DNA of 64,000 bases from Ignisphaera aggregans DSM 17230 (GCA_000145985.1 CP002098.1:434001-498000); one strand, 5' to 3'; shown: positions 9,123-17,327, numbered from the stretch's first letter. The notes: generated by a model from the sequence alone, not told the origin. Numbers and translations: made by a program.

Positions 9123-9469
9123 TCAAGCTATAGTTATATAGAGTCCATAGCCTATGCTATAGCCTACTATCAATCCTCTCTGTATGATGTATATATAGTG
9201 CATTAATATTGATATGCTTATGAATAGAGCTAAATACCATCTGTTTATAGGATTAGCTGTAGTAAATATTGGTATCTCTAGAAATATCATGGCGAGTATC
9301 AATATCTGTAATACTATTAGTATCATTATTCCTATATCTATTCTACTAATAAGAATTGATAATCCATGTATATTCTCCCCCTGTACCGATATTGATCTAC
9401 CATGGGAATAGTAGTGCTATCATATAGTACTATGACACCTATTACCCCTATAGCTATTCTCCAATCCAT
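9123..9469 (-). pseudogene. Small hydrophobic membrane ORF, apparently frameshifted
   Basis: Two minus-strand frames together make one plausible protein of about 110 residues. The first begins with ATG at 9469 (MDWRIAIGVIGVIVLYDS) and gives a signal-like hydrophobic helix. The second, open frame carries a polar, secreted-looking stretch (HGRSISVQGENIHGL) and then about three transmembrane helices, ending at 9123. The first frame stops at a TAG after about 42 codons, and the second has no convincing start of its own except an internal ATG at 9326. A single-base slip near 9400-9425 would join them. It could be a decaying gene, a sequencing error, or chance open frames in AT-rich DNA. Function unknown. 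Confidence 0.35.
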
Positions 9470-9504
9470 ATTTTCACAGCAAATACTAATTAGCTTCTAT
9501 AGTA

Positions 9505-10092
9505 TTAAAATATATCTGTTTGCTTTATCTCATTCTCTATCTCCTCAATAAATCTCTTTACTATCTCTATTCTTCTAAAAGCTATCCTCCTACCCTCATC
9601 AGTATACATCATATCTGGTAATCTAAGTATCTTCTCCTTTATATGTCTTATAGCATCCTCTATACCCCTACCAATCTTTCCAGAGTATAGAAAAACTCTC
9701 GCTATTCCTATGGCACCTAGAGCATCTATCTTATCAGCATCACTAAGAATCATACCCTCTATATATCTAGGTCTATATCCATATGTATATGAATGAGCTA
9801 GAATTGCATCTACAACCCTCTCTATCTTGCTACTATCATATCCCAATAACGATAGTATCTCTCTAGCAATTTCAGCAGAGCACTTGGCATGGTTATCAAC
9901 ACATCTATTCCTGCCAATATCATGGAGAAGTGTTGCAAGTTCCAATATCTCTAAATCTACATCACTATACTTTGATGCTATAGCCATAGCAATTCTTCTA
10001 ACTCTAACTATATGTGGATATCCATGATCATCATCGCTAGACATTGATAGAGAAACTATCTTCTCAACAATTCTAACAATATCGTTAGACAT
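9505..10092 (-). CDS. HD-domain metal-dependent phosphohydrolase
   Basis: A 195-residue HD superfamily hydrolase. The metal-binding set is visible: H27 in HGYPHI, H57-D58 in LLHDIGR, H100 in LAHSY and D118 in SDADKIDALG. The organisation matches the uncharacterised YedJ-like HD group (the HSYTYG and SDADKIDALGAIGIAR blocks). Likely a soluble phosphohydrolase on a nucleotide or other phosphate ester; the substrate cannot be told from sequence. Its start is divergent from the DUF996 gene with about 78 bp between. Confidence 0.85.
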   Translation of the reverse strand: MSNDIVRIVEKIVSLSMSSDDDHGYPHIVRVRRIAMAIASKYSDVDLEILELATLLHDIGRNRCVDNHAKCSAEIAREILSLLGYDSSKIERVVDAILAHSYTYGYRPRYIEGMILSDADKIDALGAIGIARVFLYSGKIGRGIEDAIRHIKEKILRLPDMMYTDEGRRIAFRRIEIVKRFIEEIENEIKQTDIF

Positions 10093-10132
10093 ATGCCATC
10101 ACACCTCTATAAAATTATCTAGAAATGAAATA

Positions 10133-10142
10133 CTTATATTAG
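10133..10142 (+). promoter_or_regulatory. Candidate TATA box of the DUF996 gene
   Basis: CTTATATTAG about 30 bp before the ATG at 10171, in the 78-bp divergent spacer. Spacing predicts a nearly leaderless transcript. Confidence 0.35.
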
Positions 10143-10170
10143 GGCTTCCATAAATAGCTCTTGTTGGAGT

Positions 10171-10752
10171 ATGACTGATATATCTAGTGCAAGAATTATA
10201 TGTGGCATAGGATCTATATTAATGCTATTAATATTCATACCAATCATAGGAATAGCACTCTTTATAGCTGGTATAATACTTGTTGCTATTGGTATTAAAC
10301 GGATATCTGATGCATTAAAGAGGGAGGATATATATAGAAACTATCTAATATATTTAGTTCTAGGTGTAATAGCTATAGTAATAATCTATATAGGTATTAT
10401 AGGCATTGCTATTAGATGGTTTACAGGTTATACACGCCCAATACCAAGAATATCTTCTCCAAATATTATAAGAATTTCACTAGAGGTGATAATTGTATTG
10501 GTAGTTGCATGGATAGTATTTATACTATCTTCACTATTCTATAAGAAGAGTTTTGATGAAATTGCAAAAACCTTTAATATAAGTCTCTTCTCAATAACAG
10601 CAATAATATATCTAATAGGCTCAATACTCACAATAATTGGTATAGGACTTATACTAATCTATATAGCAATAATACTACAGACAATATCATTCTTTATGCT
10701 ACCGGAGAAAATAGAGATAAAAACACCATCACAACAAGTATCCCTAGTATAG
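10171..10752 (+). CDS. DUF996-like integral membrane protein
   Basis: A 193-residue protein with four to five hydrophobic helices. The N-terminal pattern (two glycine-rich helices, then GIKRISDALKREDIYRNYL and further helices) resembles the archaeal DUF996 family, whose function is unknown. It stands alone between the HD hydrolase and a toxin-antitoxin locus. The last 20 residues are polar and probably cytoplasmic. Confidence 0.75.
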   Translation: MTDISSARIICGIGSILMLLIFIPIIGIALFIAGIILVAIGIKRISDALKREDIYRNYLIYLVLGVIAIVIIYIGIIGIAIRWFTGYTRPIPRISSPNIIRISLEVIIVLVVAWIVFILSSLFYKKSFDEIAKTFNISLFSITAIIYLIGSILTIIGIGLILIYIAIILQTISFFMLPEKIEIKTPSQQVSLV

Positions 10753-10762
10753 ATACTTAGAG

Positions 10763-10880
10763 CTATAGCCCCCTCAACGTCTAAACACTTTTTGATACAT
10801 CTAATCACTTCTACCACCTCAACTATTTACTCTATACAATCCTTCAGAGGCATACACTTGCTCTCAATGCTTTGTTTCTA
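10763..10880. repeat. Repeat B, copy 1 (degenerate, related to about 17570-17690)
   Basis: This stretch is recognisably similar to about 17570-17690, sharing for example TTTTTGATACATCTAAT and a matching run of CT-rich sequence. Read on the minus strand, both copies look like the decayed C-terminal end of one gene: copy 2 gives IPLKNYIEQIVEIVEK then a stop, and copy 1 gives a mutated version with an internal stop. It lies just upstream of the DUF433/DUF5615 pair. Confidence 0.55.
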
Positions 10881-10899
10881 GATGACTATTTTCTAAAGG

Positions 10900-10914
10900 G
10901 TTTCTCTAAGAAAC
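10900..10914. repeat. Short perfect inverted repeat upstream of the DUF433 gene
   Basis: GTTTCT-CTA-AGAAAC, six-base arms around three bases. It lies about 25 bp before the TATA box of the toxin-antitoxin pair, so it may be an operator, but chance is possible in AT-rich DNA. Confidence 0.3.
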
Positions 10915-10938
10915 ACAAAATGTTATGATAAATAATAA

Positions 10939-10946
10939 TTTATAAA
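10939..10946 (+). promoter_or_regulatory. TATA box of the DUF433/DUF5615 toxin-antitoxin operon
   Basis: TTTATAAA preceded by an A-rich BRE-like run. It lies about 60 bp before the ATG at 11005, leaving a short leader that carries the GGGGTGAT ribosome site at 10993-11000. Confidence 0.55.
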
Positions 10947-11004
10947 CGTATTAAGGAAAAGGAAATATGTAGTTAGATGAGATAGAATATTAGGGGTGAT
11001 ATGT

Positions 11005-11241
11005 ATGGAGGAGTTATTGAAGCGTATTGTTGTTGATCCTAAGGTTATGGGTGGTAAGCCTGTGATACGTGGGACGAGGATAACTGTTGATTTGATACTG
11101 GAGCTTCTTGCCTCTGGTATGACTCCAGAGGAGATTGCTGAAGATTATAAGATAAGTGTTGAGGATGTGCGGGCTGCATTACTATATGCTGCAAAGATTC
11201 TAGGACGTGAGGAGATAATGATTGTCGAGGCAAAGACTTAG
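11005..11241 (+). CDS. DUF433 antitoxin
   Basis: A 78-residue DUF433 protein, a small helix-turn-helix antitoxin (VapB45-like) that normally pairs with a DUF5615 PIN-like toxin. The hallmark is IVVDPKVMGGKPVIRGTR followed by LLASGMTPEEIAEDY. A GTG at 10996 is also possible, but GGGGTGAT at 10993-11000 overlaps it and is well placed for the ATG at 11005 (MEELLKR). The toxin gene overlaps its end by 20 bp, as is usual for such pairs. Confidence 0.88.
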   Translation: MEELLKRIVVDPKVMGGKPVIRGTRITVDLILELLASGMTPEEIAEDYKISVEDVRAALLYAAKILGREEIMIVEAKT

Positions 11242-11455
11242 ATTGCTTCTTGATGAGAATATTGGTTTAAGGGTCTATGAAGAGCTTAAGAGAAGAGGAT
11301 ACGAGGTACAAATAGTTATTGAGGAGCTATGTAGCGCTTGGATGGGGGTTCTCAGAATAGCTTTGAACAATGATAAGATTGTAGTAACTATGGATAAAGA
11401 TTTGGCTACTTGGCACAGACATATAATCCTCCCATGCCACATTATATGTTCCTGA
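11222..11455 (+). CDS. DUF5615 PIN-like toxin, C-terminally shortened
   Basis: The N-terminal 62 residues match the DUF5615 PIN-like fold: LLLDENIGLRVYEELKRRGYEV with the first acidic pair, then IALNNDKIVVTMDKDLA with the second acidic cluster. Members are usually about 110 residues with a further strand after the DKD motif. Here the sequence turns into an unrelated tail (HRHIILPCHIICS) at about the point where repeat A begins (11431) and stops at 77 residues. So the toxin is probably inactive or altered. TTG start within the antitoxin gene. Expected role of an intact member: ribonuclease toxin inhibited by the DUF433 partner. Confidence 0.7.
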   Translation: MSRQRLRLLLDENIGLRVYEELKRRGYEVQIVIEELCSAWMGVLRIALNNDKIVVTMDKDLATWHRHIILPCHIICS

Positions 11456-11570
11456 AATGGTACTGAGACCTTTGTTTGAATCATAACAAAGCTTTATAAC
11501 TTATCACTATATTACGAATAACATAGAAAATCCATTGAATGTATACATAATTATCAGTTTTCGGCTATGG
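11431..11570. repeat. Repeat A, copy 1 (about 140 bp, matches about 17434-17572)
   Basis: Aligned by eye, about 80% of bases match copy 2 with only small gaps. Shared blocks include CACATTATATGTT, GAATCATAACAAAG and ACATAGAAAAT. It carries a promoter-like AACAAAGCTTTATA motif but no gene. Its left end coincides with the point where the DUF5615 toxin loses similarity to its family. Its right end abuts the 3' end of the ECF ATPase gene. Confidence 0.75.
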
Positions 11571-11578
11571 CTCTTGTG

Positions 11579-12433
11579 TTAATATCCTTTGGTTTGTTGA
11601 GAACCACATATAGAGTTCTTGATACAGCTGATAATGTCTTTCTCATCTATAGGGGTTATAGATGATTTTAGTGCTCTACATATCTTTGTGTATAGAGGTT
11701 CCTGTATACCAAAGCTCTCTATATCTATCTTATTTAGTATTTCTATTGGGTTTCCATATGCTATAACTCTTCTATTTAGTATCAATATTTTTGTTGCTAT
11801 TCCAAGTATATAATCTATATCGTGTTCAACTATTATCATTGTATTTCTCTTTCTCCTCCATATATCCTCTATAGCTCTATAGAACACTCTTTTTGTTGCT
11901 GGATCTATATATGCACATGGCTCATCCATAAGTATTATATCTGGTTCTAGAGCTATTATCGATGCTAGTAGAACTCTTTGTAGTTGCCCCATAGACAATG
12001 TGTTTATCTGTCTATTTCTAAGATCCTCTATACCCATTATCCTTAGAGCTCTATTAACCCTATCAATAATGGTGTTTCTATCTAGACCTAGATTCTCTAG
12101 AGCAAAAGATATCTCCTCCTCAACACTCAACATAAATATCTGATTAACAGGGTTTTGAAATATTGTTGCTATTCTACCTATAAGCCTCTTAAAACCCTCT
12201 CTAAATACATCTATACCGAGAATAGATATATAGCCCTCTACAAAAAGCCCTCTATCCCTAAGAATATCCATGCCGCCAGATAGAATCTTTATCAATGTAG
12301 ATTTACCACCACCACTAGGACCAGTAACAACAACTATATCACCACAGTCAATATCTAGAGAAACATCTTCAAGAATATAGCTATTCCCAGCCCTAACACT
12401 AAGATTCTTTATTTCAATACATTTTACACCCAT
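11579..12433 (-). CDS. ECF transporter ATPase (second ATP-binding subunit)
   Basis: ATP-binding subunit of an energy-coupling-factor vitamin transporter. Walker A is GPSGGGKST (38-46), the signature is LSMGQLQR, Walker B is IILMDEP, and the switch His lies in IIVEHDID. It is the last gene of a five-gene minus-strand operon: S component, pantoate kinase, ATPase, T component, ATPase. It overlaps the T gene by 10 bp. Paired unlike ATPases are standard in ECF modules. Parts of this gene recur at 23576-23656 and 26751-26868, the remains of a lost second operon copy. Confidence 0.92.
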   Translation of the reverse strand: MGVKCIEIKNLSVRAGNSYILEDVSLDIDCGDIVVVTGPSGGGKSTLIKILSGGMDILRDRGLFVEGYISILGIDVFREGFKRLIGRIATIFQNPVNQIFMLSVEEEISFALENLGLDRNTIIDRVNRALRIMGIEDLRNRQINTLSMGQLQRVLLASIIALEPDIILMDEPCAYIDPATKRVFYRAIEDIWRRKRNTMIIVEHDIDYILGIATKILILNRRVIAYGNPIEILNKIDIESFGIQEPLYTKICRALKSSITPIDEKDIISCIKNSICGSQQTKGY

Positions 12434-13182
12434 ACCAAAACACCTATCAATATAGATATAGAGATAACAACAAGGATATCTATATACCCAAGCCTCTCAA
12501 CATATGTGTAGCTCCTCCTATGACTATAGCCAAAACCTCTTAGATATAGAGATAGAGAAACTTCATCCAATCTACTAAGAGTAACTATAAATAGAGGTAT
12601 AAATAATGATAACAAAGATCTAATTCTATCAAGAAAACTCCTCCCAGAGTCAAAACCTCTTAGACTCTGTATATAGTAAATCTCTATGAAATCTGATAGA
12701 AGTATAGGTATAAATCTTAGTGATAGGAGAATCATATAGATATAGATATATGGAATACCTATATAGCTAAAAATTCTAGCAATAGACTGGAGTCTTGTCG
12801 TTGAGAATAGTATTCCAAAGCTTATAACAAGTATATATATTCTTAGAGATCCTATAGCTATAGACCTTAGAAGAGCAATAATACTATTTATCGATATTCC
12901 TCTAGATGATAATCCATATATAAAGATAAATATAGATATAATGCCTATGAATATAGCTGGAGAGAATAACATTCTTAGGAATCTTCTATGCTCAAGACCT
13001 ATAATACATAGAATTGTTATATAGATTGAATATATCGCTAATCCATATATATCTAAAATTATTGCCATAGGTATAGATATTATTGCTAGAAATATCTTTG
13101 TCAGTGGATGTAATCTATATAGTAGCTTCCTCCCCTCTACAGATATAAAGTATTCCTGTAGAGAATCAACTAATAGCCTCAC
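12424..13182 (-). CDS. ECF transporter transmembrane (T) component
   Basis: A 252-residue membrane protein of the CbiQ/EcfT type: about five hydrophobic helices with a long cytoplasmic region near residues 165-215 holding the Arg/Gly coupling motifs (SLRGFDSGR and LYLRGFGYSHRR). These bind the two ATPases. It sits between and overlaps both ATPase genes. It forms the energising module with them and recruits the S component encoded first in the operon. Confidence 0.88.
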   Translation of the reverse strand: MRLLVDSLQEYFISVEGRKLLYRLHPLTKIFLAIISIPMAIILDIYGLAIYSIYITILCIIGLEHRRFLRMLFSPAIFIGIISIFIFIYGLSSRGISINSIIALLRSIAIGSLRIYILVISFGILFSTTRLQSIARIFSYIGIPYIYIYMILLSLRFIPILLSDFIEIYYIQSLRGFDSGRSFLDRIRSLLSLFIPLFIVTLSRLDEVSLSLYLRGFGYSHRRSYTYVERLGYIDILVVISISILIGVLVWV

Positions 13183-14072
13183 TGTCGACAGATCTTCTCA
13201 CCAATGGAATCTTTTCTAGATAATATGTATGTAACTATATCATCTATATCCCTAAAATCTATGGCTATTAAATCTCTCAATACTCTTGATACTCTATGGA
13301 TTTGCGGTGGAATAATATTATACTTATACAGCGTATCCATATCAATATCATTTATATTCCCTCTATATACAATCTTTCCATTGCTTAAAACAGCTATATC
13401 TATATCCCTATTAATCATATATAGAAAATCTATATCATGTGTAGCTATAGCTATAGATATGCCTAGGAAATCTATAGAGCTATTAATAATATCTGTAAGT
13501 ATCTTCTTAAGATTATAGTCGAGACCTGCTGTTGGCTCATCTAGAAATAGTGTATATGGATTATGTATCAATGCTGATGCTATAGCTATTCTCCTTGCCT
13601 CACCCTCACTAACTGTTAGTGGTGATCTATCTAAAAGATGTTCTATTCCAAACATTGTTGCAATCCTAATAGCATTCTCTTTAGCTATATCAATATCTAT
13701 ACCAATATTTCTAGAAACTGTTATAAGCTCATCGAGAACATTATCGCTGTGAAACATCATCCATGGGTTCTGAGGGACATAGCCTATATATCTAGCTATA
13801 TCTCTAAGCCCAAGACTCTTTGTATTAACTCCACATATATATACATCTCCTTCAACTGGTCTATATATACCTGATAAGAGTTTTAGTAGTGTTGTTTTTC
13901 CAGATCCATTAGGACCTATAAATGCTACTATCTGCCTCCTCCCTATAGATATATCTATTGGCCCTAGAGAGAAACTCTCTCTATATCTATATACAGCTCC
14001 TCTAGCTACTACAATCTCATCTATGTTACATCTATCTCTAGACAGTTTATTGGTCTCCATATATATATCCAT
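13179..14072 (-). CDS. ECF transporter ATPase (first ATP-binding subunit)
   Basis: Walker A is GPNGSGKTT (53-61) and Walker B is LFLDEPTAGLD. The signature is VSEGEARRIAIA, a degenerate LSGGQ (Gly replaced by Glu), whereas the partner ATPase has a standard one. Such asymmetry is common in heterodimeric ECF ATPases. The predicted start overlaps the pantoate kinase gene by 52 bp; the internal ATG at 14060 (METNKL) still overlaps by 40 bp, so the exact start is open. It is coupled to the T gene by a 4-bp overlap. Confidence 0.9.
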   Translation of the reverse strand: MDIYMETNKLSRDRCNIDEIVVARGAVYRYRESFSLGPIDISIGRRQIVAFIGPNGSGKTTLLKLLSGIYRPVEGDVYICGVNTKSLGLRDIARYIGYVPQNPWMMFHSDNVLDELITVSRNIGIDIDIAKENAIRIATMFGIEHLLDRSPLTVSEGEARRIAIASALIHNPYTLFLDEPTAGLDYNLKKILTDIINSSIDFLGISIAIATHDIDFLYMINRDIDIAVLSNGKIVYRGNINDIDMDTLYKYNIIPPQIHRVSRVLRDLIAIDFRDIDDIVTYILSRKDSIGEKICRQ

Positions 14073-14941
14073 CTAGGATTCAATTTCTTTACATACTCCT
14101 CTACATCATTTATATATTCTCTCTCTACAAACATAAATATTCCCTCACCTATCATATTCATAGATGCTCCTACAACACCCCTCAAACTATTAACACTCCT
14201 CAGAATCTCTGCTATATACCCTCTAGCAAAACCTGTTTTAATAGCAAAGCTATAGCACTCCCTAATAAATACCTCTGGAGTTGGCTCCTCAAGTATTCTA
14301 CCAAGGGTTTTCACACCTATTATCCTTATTCTCTCAAGTTCTTCATGAGATGATAATATGGATTCCTTTGGTATAGGTTTATAGAATGCTGTTAGTGCTA
14401 TAATCGTATTGTCTATCGGTATATGCTCTATCTCTGCATAAAATGGGCCTCCAGCCCTCTTAACAATAACTATACCTCCACAAGGATTTAAAAGACCTAC
14501 AACAGTTCCTAAACCAGTTTTACATACTATATCAGCCTCATGAGCAACCTCAGCAATTTGTCTAAGAGTTGTCTTCAACTTTAATGCTCTTGCTATAGCT
14601 ATAGCTATTGCTAGTGCAGAAGAACCACTAGATCCATAGCCACCGCCTATAGGTACAAAGACTCTTTGATTAATAGTAATATTGTATCTATCTATACCAA
14701 CTTCCCTAGTCATTCTATCAACTATATATCTAGCTATACAACTATCGATCTCCTCACCATTTACAATATTTCTAACAATCCTTACATCTCTATCAACATC
14801 TAGATCTATCGATAGCTCTAGCTCTACACCCCTATCAACTAGAAGACCACCACCATATGCACCTGTAGTCTCAAGCTTATCTGTTATATGTGGAACAAAG
14901 AATCCTGATAAACCTGCTGGAACCCTTGTTCTAATCTTCAT
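14021..14941 (-). CDS. Pantoate kinase, GHMP family
   Basis: GHMP-fold kinase of about 306 residues resembling archaeal pantoate kinase, which phosphorylates pantoate in the archaeal route to 4'-phosphopantothenate and CoA. The family-like N-terminus is RVPAGLSGFF, and the GHMP ATP-binding loop is PIGGGYGSSGSSALAIA (about 94-110). A later Gly-rich segment (GASMNMIGEG) matches GHMP motif 3. The match to this subfamily is from memory; other GHMP kinases are possible. It lies within an ECF transporter operon, overlapping the S component by 4 bp, which hints at uptake of a CoA precursor. Confidence 0.75.
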   Translation of the reverse strand: MKIRTRVPAGLSGFFVPHITDKLETTGAYGGGLLVDRGVELELSIDLDVDRDVRIVRNIVNGEEIDSCIARYIVDRMTREVGIDRYNITINQRVFVPIGGGYGSSGSSALAIAIAIARALKLKTTLRQIAEVAHEADIVCKTGLGTVVGLLNPCGGIVIVKRAGGPFYAEIEHIPIDNTIIALTAFYKPIPKESILSSHEELERIRIIGVKTLGRILEEPTPEVFIRECYSFAIKTGFARGYIAEILRSVNSLRGVVGASMNMIGEGIFMFVEREYINDVEEYVKKLNPRWIYIWRPINCLEIDVT

Positions 14942-15654
14942 ACCCTTCTATACCACCTCTCAATAGCTCTAACTATAGGTGGTGTTAATATTAGGAGAAA
15001 TGGTATCTCTGTATAATAAGTCCATAGGAACCATAGCAATGAAGCTACAACTGGCAGATTTCTTTCTCCACTTGGCAATGGGAAGAACTGGCTGAATAAC
15101 CATACACCTATCCCTATATATAGAGAGCCCACCATAAGCCCTATGCTATATGCCAATAACTCTCTAGGCAATATATATCTCCTTGCTATAGATAGTGCTA
15201 ATAATGTTACCGCTATTGCTATGGCTGTAATAGCTGTATATATAATAAATAAAGCTGTATCTAGATATCCATAGAAATATAGTGCTATAGTCATTATAAG
15301 GGGTATGAACTGTATTGCTATAGATGCTATAAATAGATATTTCGAATCCTTCTTAACCCTATTTAGTATATATCCAATTAGATAGAATCCTATGAAATTA
15401 GCTGGAACTCCTACAGATAGACTTAATAAAGCATTTCCATGTACATACATATCACTTATAAATATACCTATAGCAGCACCTATACCACCAACAATAGGGC
15501 CGAAGACCTCTGAGAATATAGCTGGAATAAATACAGCTGGCCAAAACCTTACAACACCTACAGCAGGTGCAAATATTCCTAGATATGTTGCTATACCCAT
15601 TAATGCATAGAGAGATGCGCTAAATACTATCAACACTATATCTCTAATGCTCAT
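14938..15654 (-). CDS. ECF transporter substrate-binding (S) component
   Basis: A 238-residue protein with about six transmembrane helices and a glycine-rich N-terminal half (PAVFIPAIFSEVFGPIVGG, then an S-component-like third helix). Size, helix number and position at the head of an operon with EcfT and two ATPases support an S component that binds the substrate. The substrate is uncertain: pantoate kinase next door suggests pantoate or pantothenate, while divergent ribH suggests riboflavin. Its first 90 or so bases and its upstream region are duplicated at 26870-27030. Confidence 0.75.
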   Translation of the reverse strand: MSIRDIVLIVFSASLYALMGIATYLGIFAPAVGVVRFWPAVFIPAIFSEVFGPIVGGIGAAIGIFISDMYVHGNALLSLSVGVPANFIGFYLIGYILNRVKKDSKYLFIASIAIQFIPLIMTIALYFYGYLDTALFIIYTAITAIAIAVTLLALSIARRYILPRELLAYSIGLMVGSLYIGIGVWLFSQFFPLPSGERNLPVVASLLWFLWTYYTEIPFLLILTPPIVRAIERWYRRV

Positions 15655-15724
15655 TAATTCTCACACAAAAGAAAGATGTTTATCAAATATAAAAAGCTCT
15701 ATAACACTCGGTAGTAAATAGAAC

Positions 15725-15732
15725 TTTATATA
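15725..15732 (+). promoter_or_regulatory. TATA box of ribH
   Basis: TTTATATA about 33 bp before the chosen TTG at 15766, predicting a leader of roughly 10 bases with an AGGTG ribosome site at 15759-15763. It lies in the 111-bp region divergent from the ECF operon. Confidence 0.55.
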
Positions 15733-15765
15733 CTAGTACTGCCTAATATACATTGTGTAGGTGTA

Positions 15766-16230
15766 TTGTGGTTGCGGCTGGGAATAGTTGTTTCTGAGGT
15801 TAATGCAGAGTTTACGGAGAGAATGCTGGAGTCTGCTAAAAAATGGGCTGCATCCCTTAATGCTGAAGTTTCATATATCCTCCGTGTCCCTGGATGTTAT
15901 GAAGCTCCTCTAGCTGTGAGAGAGTTGCTCTCGAGGAACGATGTTGATGCTGTAGTTGTTTTAGGATCTATTGTTAAGGAGACATCCCTTGAAGAGTATC
16001 TCTTCAATCAGGTGGTGAGGAAGCTCCTAGACCTCTCACTAGAATATGGAAAGCCTGTATCTCTAGGTATAGCAGGCCCCGGTGTATATTGGGATGATGC
16101 TGTGCGTAGAGCTGGTGCCGAGGCCTATGCTAAGATGGCTGTGGAAGCAGCTATTAGAATGGTGAAATGTTTAGAGAAGCTTCGAGGCATAAAGCCTTCA
16201 AATAATTCCCTAGAGATCAATTGTATTTAG
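15766..16230 (+). CDS. ribH: 6,7-dimethyl-8-ribityllumazine synthase
   Basis: Condenses 5-amino-6-ribitylaminouracil with 3,4-dihydroxybutanone 4-phosphate, the penultimate step of riboflavin synthesis. At 154 residues it has the family size. RVPGCYEAPLAVREL (about 40-54) and DAVVVLGSIVKETS (about 65-78) match the substrate-binding blocks, followed by the AGAEAY and C-terminal helix region. The usual GAT/H element after the second block is replaced by KETSLEEY, as in divergent crenarchaeal forms. TTG start chosen from the AGGTG site just upstream. Monocistronic and divergent from the ECF operon. Confidence 0.85.
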   Translation: MWLRLGIVVSEVNAEFTERMLESAKKWAASLNAEVSYILRVPGCYEAPLAVRELLSRNDVDAVVVLGSIVKETSLEEYLFNQVVRKLLDLSLEYGKPVSLGIAGPGVYWDDAVRRAGAEAYAKMAVEAAIRMVKCLEKLRGIKPSNNSLEINCI

Positions 16231-16662
16231 TGTGGAGATGAAAGCATCAAAACAGTTAAATAGATAGCTGTATACAGATATTGATTTAGTATATAGATGT
16301 TGGCTATAAGTGCCTCTATGTTCTACTGCTTCCCATAGGCTTAATTTATCTTATCTTTAATTATCAACCTAGCAATGTGATCCACAAGCAGTTCTAAGTC
16401 ATTAATGGTTTTTGAGCTTCGTGAACTTTCTCCTTTCAGATGCAACATTAAATAAAATAGTGAATTCTGGGAACCGTAATAGTAATCGATCTAGTTACAG
16501 CCTCCCACAAGTTTTGCATGTTAGATACAACTAACATAATTCAAGGTATAAAGATACAATTTATATGGACATGGTTTCTGAATTGGTAATAGATGTTCAC
16601 AAACTATCCCAATTGCTAGAATGGATCACAACTGTGTTGATATTGATAGAGTTTACTCCTCT
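16231..16662. other. Gene-free stretch
   Basis: About 430 bp between ribH and the VapC gene, which converge here. I see no open frame of coding character, no RNA gene and no clear repeat. Confidence 0.5.
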
Positions 16663-17115
16663 TTATGGGACGACTTTGAGCCATGAAACTCTCTTAAAGT
16701 CTTCATCAAAAGTCAAGATTGTGTCAATACCGTAGTGCCAACAAGTTAATGCTATTTGGGCATCATTAGGAAGGAGTTTAAAATCCTGCATTATTTGAAG
16801 ATACTCATTATAGTTAAAGTAGTCATTTACTATTTCAACGTTTAAATCTCTTAGAAGAGATCCTATAGCGTCTATTACCTCTCTAGGATATCTCTGTTTT
16901 ATAATTAACTTTCTTAAATCATATCTTCCCCTAATCATTCCTCTCTGTCTGTAATACTCATATGTTGCTACATAAAGAGCCTCACTAATACCAATCCCTG
17001 AAATTATGAAATATAAATCGTGGTATGTCTCTAAGATTTGTTGAGCTAGGTTACTCTTCTCAGTTTTGAGAAGAATGCTGGGTATAGAGCTAGTATCAAT
17101 GTATGTAAGTCTCAC
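16663..17115 (-). CDS. vapC: VapC-type PIN-domain ribonuclease toxin
   Basis: A 150-residue PIN domain with the acidic catalytic set: D7 (YIDTSS), E45 (GISEAL), D118 (LLPNDAQIAL) and D137/D139 (TFDEDF). VapC toxins cleave tRNA or rRNA and are held inactive by the co-expressed antitoxin. It starts 4 bp inside the end of the upstream VapB gene, so translation is coupled. The middle is long and helical, but all active-site positions are present, so it should be functional. Confidence 0.9.
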   Translation of the reverse strand: MRLTYIDTSSIPSILLKTEKSNLAQQILETYHDLYFIISGIGISEALYVATYEYYRQRGMIRGRYDLRKLIIKQRYPREVIDAIGSLLRDLNVEIVNDYFNYNEYLQIMQDFKLLPNDAQIALTCWHYGIDTILTFDEDFKRVSWLKVVP

Positions 17116-17309
17116 TGAATATAAGTCTCTTCTTCAAGTTCTAGTAACTCTTGAATTGATGATCTTCCTAGGATTCCTCGATACTTCTTGAGTATTCTTC
17201 TTATATCACGCTTAATGGTGATCAATACCTCTTCTCCTTCCTCAAGATCTACTGGTTCTAAAGGTTTGAAGACTCCATTTTCATAACGTACACGTATGAC
17301 TCTGGACAT
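17112..17309 (-). CDS. vapB: VapB-type antitoxin (DUF104/AF2212-like)
   Basis: A 65-residue protein beginning SRVIRVRYENGVFKPLEPVD, the typical beta-hairpin of the AF2212/DUF104 antitoxins (the YENGVFKPLE block), followed by LEEGEEVLITIK and a C-terminal helical tail that would wrap the toxin. The gene directly precedes vapC with a 4-bp overlap. A palindrome and a TATA box lie just upstream, consistent with autoregulation. Confidence 0.9.
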   Translation of the reverse strand: MSRVIRVRYENGVFKPLEPVDLEEGEEVLITIKRDIRRILKKYRGILGRSSIQELLELEEETYIQ

Positions 17310-17327
17310 CTGTCCGCACCTAACTAC

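Noticed and set aside
16231-16662. Possible RNA gene or decayed gene after ribH
   Set aside because: No tRNA-like GC-rich stems, no snoRNA boxes and no frame with coding character were found.
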